The notes beneath the pieces were generated by a model. That model had not been told where the DNA came from. It ran no database searches and saw only the letters and a list, made by a program, of their open reading frames with translations. From assembly GCA_020073345.1 (NCBI GenBank), contig JAIQFI010000002.1:245745-309744 (forward strand): a stretch of 64,000 nucleotides of DNA. The letters are read 5' to 3'. The position numbers and the translations under genes were made by a program. Of the stretch, positions 54,235 to 62,261 are shown piece after piece. The number at the start of each line of letters is the position of its first letter. Positions within the stretch are counted from its first letter, which is position 1. This stretch comes from Terriglobia bacterium (lineage in GTDB: Bacteria; Acidobacteriota; Terriglobia; Bryobacterales; Bryobacteraceae).

Positions 54235-55416
54235 CTAAATGTAGTGCGTGAACGGCAGCGGAGGCACGTCTTTAAGTGGGCCAGCCGTGAGAATCTCTCC
54301 GACAGCATTGGCGAACTTCAACGTGATGGGCATACCATCTCCGAAGACGCAGGTATTGTAGTTCAGCTTTGACAGCGTGAGTATGTCCTGCAGGACAGTC
54401 TCAATAAGAGCATCGCCCTTGTTCAACTCAATAACTAGCGGATTCGGAACTCCCCTTCCCGGATAGGTCTGTATGCGAGGCGTCCATCCTTTGGTCCACA
54501 GATGAGCACTTCGCTTTCCTCGGATATGAGCGAGCCCCCTAAGTATCGGGTTCTGTCCTTGCCTATACAGTTTGAGATTCAACTCGTGACGAATTCTCAC
54601 GCCGACGATGTTCGTTTCACGTCCCGCTGCATCTTCGAACCCCGCCCACTCGTCCTTGTCGAACCGTACGCGTCCGTGAATAAACACTTCCCGCGGAGGC
54701 CGTCCATCCTTCGACTTCTTTTTGTAAGACTCTATGACCATCTGACCCAATGCTTTTGCGGCTGAGCGATTCAAGTGGTAGTCACCGGTATCCTCGTTGT
54801 ACCAAGGGCCTACAGCGCCTTTAAAGACAACACCATCGCCAGAATCGAGAAACATTTGGGCTGCGCAACAGGCATTGCGGGTTGTTCCTGTGCTGGCATC
54901 TTTCTTGAATACTAGACCCACATAGCAGACACCTTCTCGAATGCTCGACACCTTCCAGGGACGGCCTCCAACCTTATAGAAAATGCCAGTGCTGAGGTTC
55001 CACGCGATCTCCGACTGCCTTCGCACGTCCGCCGACGCAATGCCCGGATCGCCCTCTCTTCCGATATTCGACAGCGTACTCTCCTTGGCTACTTGAGTAA
55101 GAACCATAGCATCGAGCAGCCGTGCCTTCAGTTGATTGTGGAAATGTTCCTCATAGAAGTAGGCGGTGGCAGCGTCGTCCACTTCCGGAAAGAGCGATTG
55201 ATTCTCATAGAAGCTGCGGGCTTTGCTCATGCTTTTGAACTGGACTTTGGCTTGGAGTCTAACCGATGGTTCAACGTTAGATTCGGGCCGACAGTACTTG
55301 TAGATCCGATCTGGAACCACCACGAACCACAGCTCCGGCTTCTCTTCCTCCTCCCTCAACGCTCGCAGAATCCGACTCGTGAAGACTTCAACGGTCCTGT
55401 AGGCACGACGAGGCAC
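54235..55416 (-). CDS. 5'-truncated short prokaryotic Argonaute (MID-PIWI)
   Basis: A 393-residue protein matching short pAgo proteins by pattern. A MID-type region (LREEEEKPELWFVVVPDRIYKYC, then YFYEEHFHNQLKARLLDAMVLTQVAKESTLSN) is followed by PIWI blocks: VCYVGLVFKKD, EVFIHGRVRFDKDEWAGFEDAA, GVPNPLVIELNKGDALIETVLQDILTLSKLNYNTC, and MPITLKFANAVGEILTAGP with a C-terminal HYI. Catalytic Asp residues are missing (VGLVFK, IHGR instead of D-containing forms), as usual for short pAgos. Relatives have about 450-510 residues, so roughly 80-100 N-terminal residues are gone. The frame runs into a stop and an integrase fragment immediately upstream; start GTG 55416. Confidence 0.7.
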   Translation of the reverse strand: MPRRAYRTVEVFTSRILRALREEEEKPELWFVVVPDRIYKYCRPESNVEPSVRLQAKVQFKSMSKARSFYENQSLFPEVDDAATAYFYEEHFHNQLKARLLDAMVLTQVAKESTLSNIGREGDPGIASADVRRQSEIAWNLSTGIFYKVGGRPWKVSSIREGVCYVGLVFKKDASTGTTRNACCAAQMFLDSGDGVVFKGAVGPWYNEDTGDYHLNRSAAKALGQMVIESYKKKSKDGRPPREVFIHGRVRFDKDEWAGFEDAAGRETNIVGVRIRHELNLKLYRQGQNPILRGLAHIRGKRSAHLWTKGWTPRIQTYPGRGVPNPLVIELNKGDALIETVLQDILTLSKLNYNTCVFGDGMPITLKFANAVGEILTAGPLKDVPPLPFTHYI

Positions 55417-55428
55417 CGTGTGACCTGG

Positions 55429-55692
55429 CTACGTCGCTCTGACGATTGCAGTGTTCACGGGATCGTATATTAGATAACGCTCATGGGCCTGTTTTACCGC
55501 ACGATGGTCCAATCCCAAGTAATAGCGACAGGTGGTGTCCAGCCGATCGTGTCCCAGGATCTCCTTGATGTGCCCGATCGGACAGCCGTTGAAAAGTAGC
55601 TGGGTTGCTCTCGCATCCGGTGTGAGCAGAAGAAGGCGACGGATGGAAGCTCTGAAAAGGCCTGACGTTCGCGACTCTGGGATCTTTCCCAT
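55429..55692 (-). pseudogene. Tyrosine recombinase/integrase remnant
   Basis: Reading RATQLLFNGCPIGHIKEILGHDRLDTTCRYYLGLDHRAVKQAHERY, this is the C-terminal end of a tyrosine recombinase: the LGH His and the Tyr of TTCRYYLG are present, but the arginine motifs and N-terminal domain are missing and the upstream codons do not fit. It is in the same frame as the truncated Argonaute and separated from it by a stop, as if a deletion joined two genes. Probably the remains of an island integrase. Confidence 0.65.
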
Positions 55693-55835
55693 CAGGACCG
55701 GGCGCGTTCAAGTCCTGATACCCCGCGACCGATCGAAAGGACCGGGGTGTATAATACCAACGTTGTGGAAAGAAGTGCTCCGCGAGTAGGCTTTGCGCCG
55801 CGCGCACCACAACGAGAGATGAAGGGGGTGGAACC

Positions 55836-56246
55836 GTGCAACGGCGTGTGTTTCTGGCTGTGATCTTTTGCGTGAGCAGAGCGGTGGCTCATCATTCGTT
55901 TGCCGCGGAGTTTGATGCGGAGAAGCCCGTGACGCTGAAAGGTACTGTCGTGAAATGGGAGATGATCAATCCTCACGGGTGGATCACGATGGATGTCACC
56001 GGGCCAGACGGCAAGACGCTGCAATGGATGGTGGAGATGTCCAATCCGAACGGTCTGATGAGGCTCGGTTGGACGAAGCGCACCCTTAAGCAGGGCGACG
56101 AGATCACCATTGAGGGATTTCGGGCCAAAGACGGGTCGAACACGGCAAATGCCGCGCGAGTTACTCTTGCGGATGGCCGCCAGGTATTTGCGGGTTCTTC
56201 TGGCACACCTCCGGCAACGACGGATACAATACCCAAAGAAAAGTAA
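55836..56246 (+). CDS. Secreted DUF6152-type protein
   Basis: A 136-residue protein with a short signal (VFLAVIFCVSRAVA) and mature start HHSFAAEFDAEKPVTLKGTV, followed by WEMINPHGWITMDVTGPDGKT, SNPNGLMRLGWTKRTLKQGDEITIEGFRAKDGS. It is a clear paralogue of 27235-27684 (identical order of motifs). Starts at GTG 55836; it heads a three-gene operon with two WEGDTLV-family genes. Function unknown. Confidence 0.8.
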   Translation: MQRRVFLAVIFCVSRAVAHHSFAAEFDAEKPVTLKGTVVKWEMINPHGWITMDVTGPDGKTLQWMVEMSNPNGLMRLGWTKRTLKQGDEITIEGFRAKDGSNTANAARVTLADGRQVFAGSSGTPPATTDTIPKEK

Positions 56247-56253
56247 GGCTACG

Positions 56254-57111
56254 GTGAAGATCTTACGTGCATACCACGGCCGGACGATACTGCCGGCAAC
56301 CATTTGCTTACTGCTGAGTGTTCGGGGTGCGGGTCCGGTTTGGGCCCAAGCCACAGACGCTTCGCTGAGGAAGTCCCAGGCGGCTGTACGCAGATTGCCG
56401 GACGGACACCCCGACCTGCAGGGCCTGTGGATGAAGAGCGCCGGCGGATTTCAAGGCCTGTTCGTCGGCTCGCTGGACGGAACGAATTTTGCGGCGCAGG
56501 GCCGCGGAAGGGGCGGCGGCCCCGGAGGCGGAGGAAGGACGTACGAATATACGCCGGCGGCCGAAGCGGAGCGAAAGGACCGGGTTCGGCGGGGATACGA
56601 GGATCCCGAGGCGGGTTGTCATATCCCCGGCGTTCCGCGAGCGCTCGACCAGCCAGGCGGGCTGTATCCGGTACAGATCATTCAGGACGAGAGATATGTG
56701 GCGTTGCTCCACGAAGCCATGCACGATGTTCGCATTGTTCCCACCGACAACAGCAAACATCCGCGGAACTACTGGGCGTGGGACGGAGACTCCCGTGGCC
56801 GCTGGGAAGGAGACACGCTGGTCGTGGACGTGAGCAACTTCAACGGGCGGACGTGGCTGGATATGGCGGGCAACTTCGTCGACGAGAATGAGCACGTGGT
56901 GGAGCGATTCACGCTGACCGATCCCGATACGATTCTGTACGAAGCAACCATCAGCGACCCAACAGTGTTCGTGAAGCCGGTTCAGATGCGCTTCACGCTA
57001 AAACGAGTGCCTGCAGAGCAGCAGATCCTGGAATACAGTTGTCTGGAAGGCGAGCGCAGCTTGCAGCACTACACAGAAGAAGACGGTGGCACAAAGCAGA
57101 GGGCGAGATGA
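56254..57111 (+). CDS. Secreted WEGDTLV-family protein
   Basis: A 285-residue paralogue of the family at 27730-29836. GTG 56254 is eight bases after the DUF6152 stop and starts a signal (TILPATICLLLSVRGAGPVWAQ). Contains GHPDLQGLWMKS, a Gly/Arg-rich linker (GRGRGGGPGGGGR, about 85-100), GCHIPGVPRALDQPGGLYPVQIIQDE, GRWEGDTLVVDVSNFNG and WLDMAGNFVDENEHVVERFTL. Its last bases overlap the next ATG. Confidence 0.8.
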   Translation: MKILRAYHGRTILPATICLLLSVRGAGPVWAQATDASLRKSQAAVRRLPDGHPDLQGLWMKSAGGFQGLFVGSLDGTNFAAQGRGRGGGPGGGGRTYEYTPAAEAERKDRVRRGYEDPEAGCHIPGVPRALDQPGGLYPVQIIQDERYVALLHEAMHDVRIVPTDNSKHPRNYWAWDGDSRGRWEGDTLVVDVSNFNGRTWLDMAGNFVDENEHVVERFTLTDPDTILYEATISDPTVFVKPVQMRFTLKRVPAEQQILEYSCLEGERSLQHYTEEDGGTKQRAR

Positions 57112-57968
57112 GCAGTGCCTCGACACGACTGGCGTTGCGGTCCACACTGGCCGGTGTGATGATGGCTACCTTAATTCCTGGCACCGACGCCCAGACGGCG
57201 GCGAGACGGACGGCGTTCTCCCCAGCGCGCTTGGTGGACGGCCAGACGCCGGATTTTCGCGGCGTCTGGCAAGTCCATGACACGGCCTACCTCAACCTCG
57301 AAGGCCATCCGGCGGGAAAGGGCATCGCCGCCAGCAAGAGCATTATCGTGGATCCGTCTGACGGGAAGATACCTTACAAAACTGAGGCGCTCAGGCAACG
57401 GCAAGAGAACTACAGAACTCGAGCGACAGCCGATCCGTCTCTCAGGTGCTATCAGGCGGGCGTTCCCCGTGCGACATATCTCGCGACTCCTCTGCAGATT
57501 CTGCAAAGTCCCGGCAACTTTGCCATCGTCTATCAGGAGAATCACGCCTTCCGCGTATTCCACCCGGACACGCGGCCTCACTTCGACAGCACCGACTGGT
57601 GGATGGGCGACACGCGCTACCGTTGGGAGGGAGACACGCTGGTTGCCGACGTGGCTGCGATGACCGATCAGGCATGGCTGGACCAGGCGGGAAACTTTCA
57701 TAGCACGGAGGTCCATATCGTCGAGCGCTACCGCCTGATTGGTCCCGATGCGCTGGAATATCAAGCACGTATCGAAGACCCGATTGCTTACTCGATGCCG
57801 TGGACGCTGCGGACCGTTCTGTACCGTGTAAAACAACCTGGAGCGCGAATCATTGAGGACGAATGCCTGGATGACGCGAACGGCGTCCGACATCATATCT
57901 CCCCGTCCGATCCCAGGAACCTGCTGAAATCCGATTATTCTCGCTGGACGAAGCCGGCGCAGAAATAG
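57108..57968 (+). CDS. Secreted WEGDTLV-family protein
   Basis: A 286-residue protein, fourth family member here. ATG 57108 overlaps the previous stop (ATGA) with GAGGG upstream. Signal peptide (LAGVMMATLIPGTDAQT). Blocks: TPDFRGVWQVHDTAY, CYQAGVPRATYLATPLQILQS, YRWEGDTLVADVAAM, WLDQAGNFHSTEVHIVERYRL. C-terminal ISPSDPRNLLKSDYSRWTKP. It lacks the Gly-rich insert. Translational coupling suggests equal amounts of the two proteins. Confidence 0.8.
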   Translation: MSSASTRLALRSTLAGVMMATLIPGTDAQTAARRTAFSPARLVDGQTPDFRGVWQVHDTAYLNLEGHPAGKGIAASKSIIVDPSDGKIPYKTEALRQRQENYRTRATADPSLRCYQAGVPRATYLATPLQILQSPGNFAIVYQENHAFRVFHPDTRPHFDSTDWWMGDTRYRWEGDTLVADVAAMTDQAWLDQAGNFHSTEVHIVERYRLIGPDALEYQARIEDPIAYSMPWTLRTVLYRVKQPGARIIEDECLDDANGVRHHISPSDPRNLLKSDYSRWTKPAQK

Positions 57969-57995
57969 AGGTCACGGGCACACATATCTGGACTC

Positions 57996-58196
57996 TTGCC
58001 CCAAAAGTTGGGCGCGCCGGGATTCAGCAAAGCCATCACCGCTCTCTACATGGCCGACGACGAGCACATCGACTCCGATACAGTATTCGGAGCCAATGAA
58101 TCACTCATTACAGAACCCAAAACCAACGGACCGGGATCTCCCTTCGGAATGCCTTCCAAGTATTCATTTCGATTTCATGCTGGCCGCAGCGCCTAA
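57996..58196 (+). pseudogene. Remnant of an intradiol ring-cleavage dioxygenase
   Basis: Sixty-six codons reading GAPGFSKAITALYMADDEHID, SDTVFGANESLITEP and PSKYSFRFHAG resemble the C-terminus of exported intradiol dioxygenase-like proteins (D-S-D-x-V-F-G-V-K-x-S-L segment). The iron-binding part is absent, so this is a deletion scar. Its end overlaps the next remnant on the other strand. Confidence 0.5.
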
Positions 58197-58550
58197 TTCA
58201 GCGGAGACTGCGCAATCGGGACGTGTCGGAGCCGATCCATCCCAACTCGTGAAGAAGGTAAGTTGCGCTCCCGCCGTGAAGAATAGCTTCCCGTTTATCG
58301 CCAGCGGCGTTGCTTCCAGGTTGAAGTCGGGGCGCGGTCCGTAGTTCTCTGACTTCCAGCGCCACGCGATCTTCAACTTCGACACGTTGGACGCATCGAT
58401 CTGCGCCAATGGCGAATATTTGGTACCGCCTGCGTCGCCGCTTATATATCGCCAATCGGCGCCGGATAAACCCTGTTGGGCCCCGGCGGGTGCGATTAGC
58501 ACAAACAGGACGACAGTTGCCGGCCAGGTCGTACGGAAGAGACATGTCAT
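58164..58550 (-). pseudogene. Truncated PQQ-dependent dehydrogenase (N-terminal fragment)
   Basis: The N-terminus of a quinoprotein dehydrogenase: signal peptide (WPATVVLFVLIAPAGAQ), WRYISGDAGGTKYSPLAQIDASNVSKLKIAWRWKSENYGPRPDFNLEATPLAINGKLFFTAG, the first propeller blade of membrane glucose dehydrogenase-like enzymes. After about 108 codons homology stops and a short unrelated tail ends at 58164; the family needs about 600 residues. Truncated at the dioxygenase remnant, suggesting one deletion removed both genes' bodies. Confidence 0.7.
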
Positions 58551-58555
58551 GCGAT

Positions 58556-59319
58556 CTACCAGTTGGTGAACGAACCGTCCGGGCGCTGATTCATCAGCAT
58601 CCCCGCGCGATACGTATCGTAATTGCCGATCTGCGTCAGGCGGCTCGTATCCACCGTCACGCCCAGACCCGGCCGGTCGTTCGGCCACAGCTTCCCTTCC
58701 TTGAAGTCGTACACCTTCGGCAAGTATGGCCACGTGCGGCTGCCGTCGCCCAACATCTCCATCAATGCCGTGGTGGAAGTCGCGGTCAGACAGTTCACCA
58801 GCGCGGCTTCGGAGATAGGACCGGTAAAGTGAGGGATCATGCCGATGTAGTACGTCTCCGCCAGGGCGACGACCTTCATGAACTCGGTGATGCCGCCAAC
58901 ATTGGGAAGCGTTACGCGCGCGTAATCGATCAGCTCGCGCTCAATCAGCTGGTTGATGTCCCATTTGTAGCCGAACTGCTCGCCCACGGCGATCGGCACG
59001 CGAGTCCTTTGACGCACATGTTCGTAGCTGGCCACGTTCTCGCTGCGGATAAGATCCTCGCAGAAGTAGGGATGGAGCGGCTCCAGCATCGTGGCCAGGT
59101 TGATCGCATCCGGCGCATCGAGCTCGGTGTGGAAGTCGATCGCCCAGCCGCCGTCACCCGCGCCTTTCTGCAGCAGCACGCAATCTTCGTACATCTTGCG
59201 AACCAGTTGGAACCGGTCTACAACTCGCTCGCGCGGGTTGTCGGTGGCGTAGCGATACGTGCGGAATCCGGCGGCGCGGCAGGCTTTCGCCGCGTCCTCC
59301 AGGGTGCCCCGCGCGGTGC
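58556..59319 (-). CDS. Enolase-superfamily dehydratase, C-terminal part (frameshifted gene)
   Basis: The barrel domain of a mandelate racemase/galactonate dehydratase-like enzyme: AIDFHTELDAPDAINLATMLEPLHPYFCEDLI (Asp and Glu metal ligands), VPIAVGEQFGYKW (third Glu), GMIPHFTGPIS (catalytic His region). It would dehydrate a sugar acid. The N-terminal domain is in another frame (59218-59802); adding one G to the GGGG run at 59320-59323 joins them as one protein of about 415 residues. Follows the PQQ remnant on the same strand. Confidence 0.8.
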
Positions 59320-59802
59320 GGGGAACACGGTGGAGTACAGTTCCACGTGATTGCGAGACTTGCCGCCCAGCAACTGCCACACCGGGACGTCGAGCGCCTT
59401 ACCCTTGAGGTCCCACAGCGCCAGATCGAGCGCCCCGAGTGAATGCAGCTTCTCGCGGCCGGCGGGATAGAAGTAGCCGCGCATCATGCGCTGCCACAGA
59501 TTGTCGATCCGGAACGGATCCAGTCCGATCAACATGCTGGCGCATTCTTCCATGGTTCTCGGCTCCCCGCCTTCGCCGATTCCGATAAGCCCACGCTCGG
59601 TCTCGATCCTCACGACGTTAGTGGACTGGTTCACCATCGGCTGGCCCTGTCGTCCCTGAGCGTCGCCTGGGTTCGCGCAGTAATGAACGGCCTTGATCTT
59701 ATCTTCAGGAAGTGCGAAGGCTCTGGCAGCAGGCGCGCACCACATTGCCGTCCCCATTGCGCTCAGCCCTTTTAGGAAAGTCCGCCGATTTGTGGGTCTC
59801 AT
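59218..59802 (-). CDS. Enolase-superfamily dehydratase, N-terminal part (frameshifted gene)
   Basis: Starts with a twin-arginine signal (TNRRTFLKGLSAMGTAMW) and the lid domain of an enolase-superfamily enzyme: STNVVRIETERGLIGIGEGGEPRTMEECASMLIG and LHSLGALDLALWDLKGKALDVPVWQLLGG. True homology ends near 59323 (NHVELYSTVF); the remaining 30 residues are out of frame. Export by Tat is unusual for this superfamily but seen in Acidobacteria. Either a homopolymer sequencing error or a young pseudogene. Confidence 0.8.
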   Translation of the reverse strand: MRPTNRRTFLKGLSAMGTAMWCAPAARAFALPEDKIKAVHYCANPGDAQGRQGQPMVNQSTNVVRIETERGLIGIGEGGEPRTMEECASMLIGLDPFRIDNLWQRMMRGYFYPAGREKLHSLGALDLALWDLKGKALDVPVWQLLGGKSRNHVELYSTVFPAPRGAPWRTRRKPAAPPDSARIATPPTTRASEL

Positions 59803-59827
59803 TATGAAATCTCCTGTCTACCGCCGC

Positions 59828-60853
59828 TCATGGACGCCCGTTGCCAATGGCCAGCCAGGCTTTCGCGCATTCCTCCACCACGGTGAGGTACTTCTCGACC
59901 TCTCCCTTGCCTACAATCCACGGGTTAGGCTCGCCGGCCTTCCGCGCCTTGGTCCGCTCAAAGCGGTTCAGTGCATCGTTGTACTCGGTGTGGTTGACGA
60001 TGATAACGTCAGCGCCCGCGCCGTCGCTGATGTCCTTCAATCGTTTCGCATTGGAGATATAGGACTCCAGCATTTCCTTCGAAGTCCCGCCGCTCAACGC
60101 GGTTCCACCCCACTCCATGGCAAGATGCGGCTGACCGTGATCCTTCACGGGAACCAGCACGGAAAGCGTGCCGCCGGTGTGGCCTGGGGTGATGTAGATG
60201 GTGACAGTCGTGTCGCCCAACGTCACCTTCTGCCCATCCGTCGCCTCGATGTCGTGACGCGGAGGATCGGCCTCCTGGGCGGAAAGCTCCCAATCCTTGG
60301 GTCCCATGATGATACGCGGCTTGTACGTATCCTGCAGGAACTTGACGGCACCGTCATGATCGCCATGCGCATGGCTCACGATGATGTACTTGATATCGGC
60401 CGGATCGAGCCCAACCTTCTTCAGTCCGTCCACGATCGCGTCCTGCGCGGCGTAGCCGAACAGAGTGTCGATCAGAATGATCCCTTGGCTGGTCTTTACC
60501 GCCCAGGCGCTGTTTACTTTGGTGGTCAGCATGTAGAGGTTGTCGAACACCTGGCCGCCTTCGGCGTACCAGTTCTCTTTCGGGGGAGTCGCAGCGGGCC
60601 CACGGCCGCCACCTTTGGCCGCGCCTCCGCCCTTCGCCCCGCCATCGCCTGGAGGGCCCCCTGCACGGCCTGGACCGCCGGGCGAGTTCGCGGTAGACAC
60701 TGCGCCGATCGTGGCCGGGCAGGCCAGTCGCGCCGCACCGCTATTATTCGAATTCAAGAGCGCTGTGGCGGCGGCCTTGTGCGCTGTTCCGGTATCTTGC
60801 GCCAGCAGGGTGCTCAGGCACAGTAGGAATAGGATCGTACGGTTCATTCGCAT
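59828..60853 (-). CDS. Secreted metallo-beta-lactamase-fold hydrolase (B3-like)
   Basis: A 341-residue exported protein. Signal peptide (RTILFLLCLSTLLAQD), a long Gly-rich linker (GGPGRAGGPPGDGGAKGGGAAKGGGRG, about 58-85), then an MBL fold: SQGIILIDTLFGY, YIIVSHAHGDHDGAVKFLQ (HxHxDH zinc motif), TPGHTGGTLSVLVPV (His), VIIVNHTEYN (His). The arrangement is of subclass B3. A lactamase activity is possible but many such proteins hydrolyse other esters or lactones. It is divergent from the LysR gene. Confidence 0.83.
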   Translation of the reverse strand: MRMNRTILFLLCLSTLLAQDTGTAHKAAATALLNSNNSGAARLACPATIGAVSTANSPGGPGRAGGPPGDGGAKGGGAAKGGGRGPAATPPKENWYAEGGQVFDNLYMLTTKVNSAWAVKTSQGIILIDTLFGYAAQDAIVDGLKKVGLDPADIKYIIVSHAHGDHDGAVKFLQDTYKPRIIMGPKDWELSAQEADPPRHDIEATDGQKVTLGDTTVTIYITPGHTGGTLSVLVPVKDHGQPHLAMEWGGTALSGGTSKEMLESYISNAKRLKDISDGAGADVIIVNHTEYNDALNRFERTKARKAGEPNPWIVGKGEVEKYLTVVEECAKAWLAIGNGRP

Positions 60854-60939
60854 CGCGGATTTTCTACCTCATTGACTTGATGTGGGGTCTGTGTCCAGCG
60901 GGCAGTATACACGAGTATAATCTTGGGTCGCAAACCTCC

Positions 60940-60968
60940 TTGACATTTGGATGCGACCGGAACTTTAA
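60940..60968 (+). promoter_or_regulatory. Candidate promoter upstream of the LysR gene
   Basis: TTGACA is followed after 17 bases by CTTTAA, 113 bases before the ATG at 61082. The -10 matches poorly, so the call is tentative. The rest of 60854-61081 shows nothing recognisable. Confidence 0.35.
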
Positions 60969-61081
60969 GGGCTACGTTTCGCCACGATATCCGTTAACGG
61001 CTTGTCACTGGCGTCGAGATTCGGTAACAGAAATCGGTGGCTCCTTGAGCACAGTTAGGCACTGCTGCTATTATTGCCGCC

Positions 61082-61981
61082 ATGGAGATTCGGCACCTTC
61101 GCTACTTCTGTGTGCTGGCCGAACAACTCCATTTCACCAAGGCTGCGGTGCTGTTGAATGTCGCACAACCCTCGCTGAGTCACCAAATCAAGCAACTTGA
61201 GGATGAGTTAGGTACACTGCTCGTGGAGCGGACGAACCGGCGAGTCCGGCTGACAGCGGCTGGTGAGGTATTTCTTGCTCGAGCGACGCGAATTTTAGAG
61301 CAGATTGACCAGGCGATTCGGGAAACCGCACGGGCCGGTCAGGGCGACGCCGGGTCGCTGGTAATCGGCGTTATCAGTACGGCGGTATGCAGCGTCCTGC
61401 CAGAACTAATGCGTAGTTTCCGGCGCGAGTCCCCCAATATCGCCATCGATATTCGTGAAATGGAGCCCGGCGAGCAAGTAGAGGCACTGCGCAAGGAAGC
61501 CATAGATATTGGTCTGTTGTTCTTGTCGATACAGGACCCCACACTCGATTCTGCATTGGTTTCAAGGGAACGGCTCATCGTGGCGTTGCCCGCTGGACAT
61601 CGAGCGGCCTCGGCAGAGAAAGTGCGTCTTCGCGACTTGGAGTCAGAGACGTTCCTGATCCCACGCCAGCAGTCAGTTCCCGGCTTTCATGAGCTGGTTC
61701 TGAATACACTCCGAGCAGGTGGTGTATCTTTCCCTCGCCTGCAGCCAACGAGACTACTTCAAACTGCGGTGTTTCTCGTGGCAGGACAAATCGGAGTCGC
61801 TTTGGTGCCGGAATCGTTTCAACAGCACTTGAAAGTGCGAGGCTGCGTGTACCGGGAACTCGCCGGGGCGCCAAGCCATGCCGATCTCATCGGGTTGTGG
61901 CGGCGCGACAATGTCCCCCCCGTGCTGCGGCGTTTTATTCACCAGATGAAACGAGTGAAGATGGAGAAGGAGCTCAGATGA
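61082..61981 (+). CDS. LysR-family transcriptional regulator
   Basis: A 299-residue regulator. The N-terminal winged HTH is EIRHLRYFCVLAEQLHFTKAAVLLNVAQPSLSHQIKQLEDELGTLLVERTNRRVRLTAAGEVFL (about 2-66), followed by the linker helix and a two-lobe effector domain with LVIGVISTAVCSVLPELM and IGVALVPESFQ. The HTH resembles BenM/CatM-like regulators of aromatic degradation, which fits the nearby pobA. Targets may be the divergent hydrolase gene or pobA; not shown. Confidence 0.9.
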   Translation: MEIRHLRYFCVLAEQLHFTKAAVLLNVAQPSLSHQIKQLEDELGTLLVERTNRRVRLTAAGEVFLARATRILEQIDQAIRETARAGQGDAGSLVIGVISTAVCSVLPELMRSFRRESPNIAIDIREMEPGEQVEALRKEAIDIGLLFLSIQDPTLDSALVSRERLIVALPAGHRAASAEKVRLRDLESETFLIPRQQSVPGFHELVLNTLRAGGVSFPRLQPTRLLQTAVFLVAGQIGVALVPESFQQHLKVRGCVYRELAGAPSHADLIGLWRRDNVPPVLRRFIHQMKRVKMEKELR

Positions 61982-61994
61982 TGTTTTCGAGCGG

Positions 61995-62261
61995 GTGCGC
62001 TACTTCTGGTGGGAATCCCTGCCCTTTGCCGATTTGACCGGGCACTGGTCGAATGCCGGCCCGACGGTATTCGTACTTCGCCAGAACGGGAATGCGATTG
62101 CCGGCACGATTGTGGGCTCACGGAGGATGAGATTGTGGTTTCTGGATCCCGCGAGAGCATTGAAGTATCGCCTCGTGCTGCTGAGAATCCGGAATTCAGG
62201 CGGAACCCGATCCGGTCAAGCTCGGCGAGCTACGACTAAGAAGCGACTGGGGCTCGCCTAA
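61995..62261 (+). other. Possible small-domain remnant
   Basis: One frame reads DLTGHWSNAGPTVFVLRQNGNAIAGTIVG, a pattern like short secreted beta domains (GTW...L.QNG..ITGT), but it soon loses sense and the continuation (LTEDEIVVSGSRE) sits in another frame. No ribosome site. Best read as a relic or chance; the region between LysR and pobA has no convincing gene. Confidence 0.3.

Noticed and set aside
54235..55416. A complete SPARTA or SPARSA system
   Set aside because: No TIR, Sir2 or APAZ domain is found on either strand around the Argonaute fragment, and its N-terminus is missing.
59828..60853. Antibiotic resistance gene (B3 beta-lactamase)
   Set aside because: The fold is present, but the long linker and lack of close similarity that I can recall make a resistance call unsupported.
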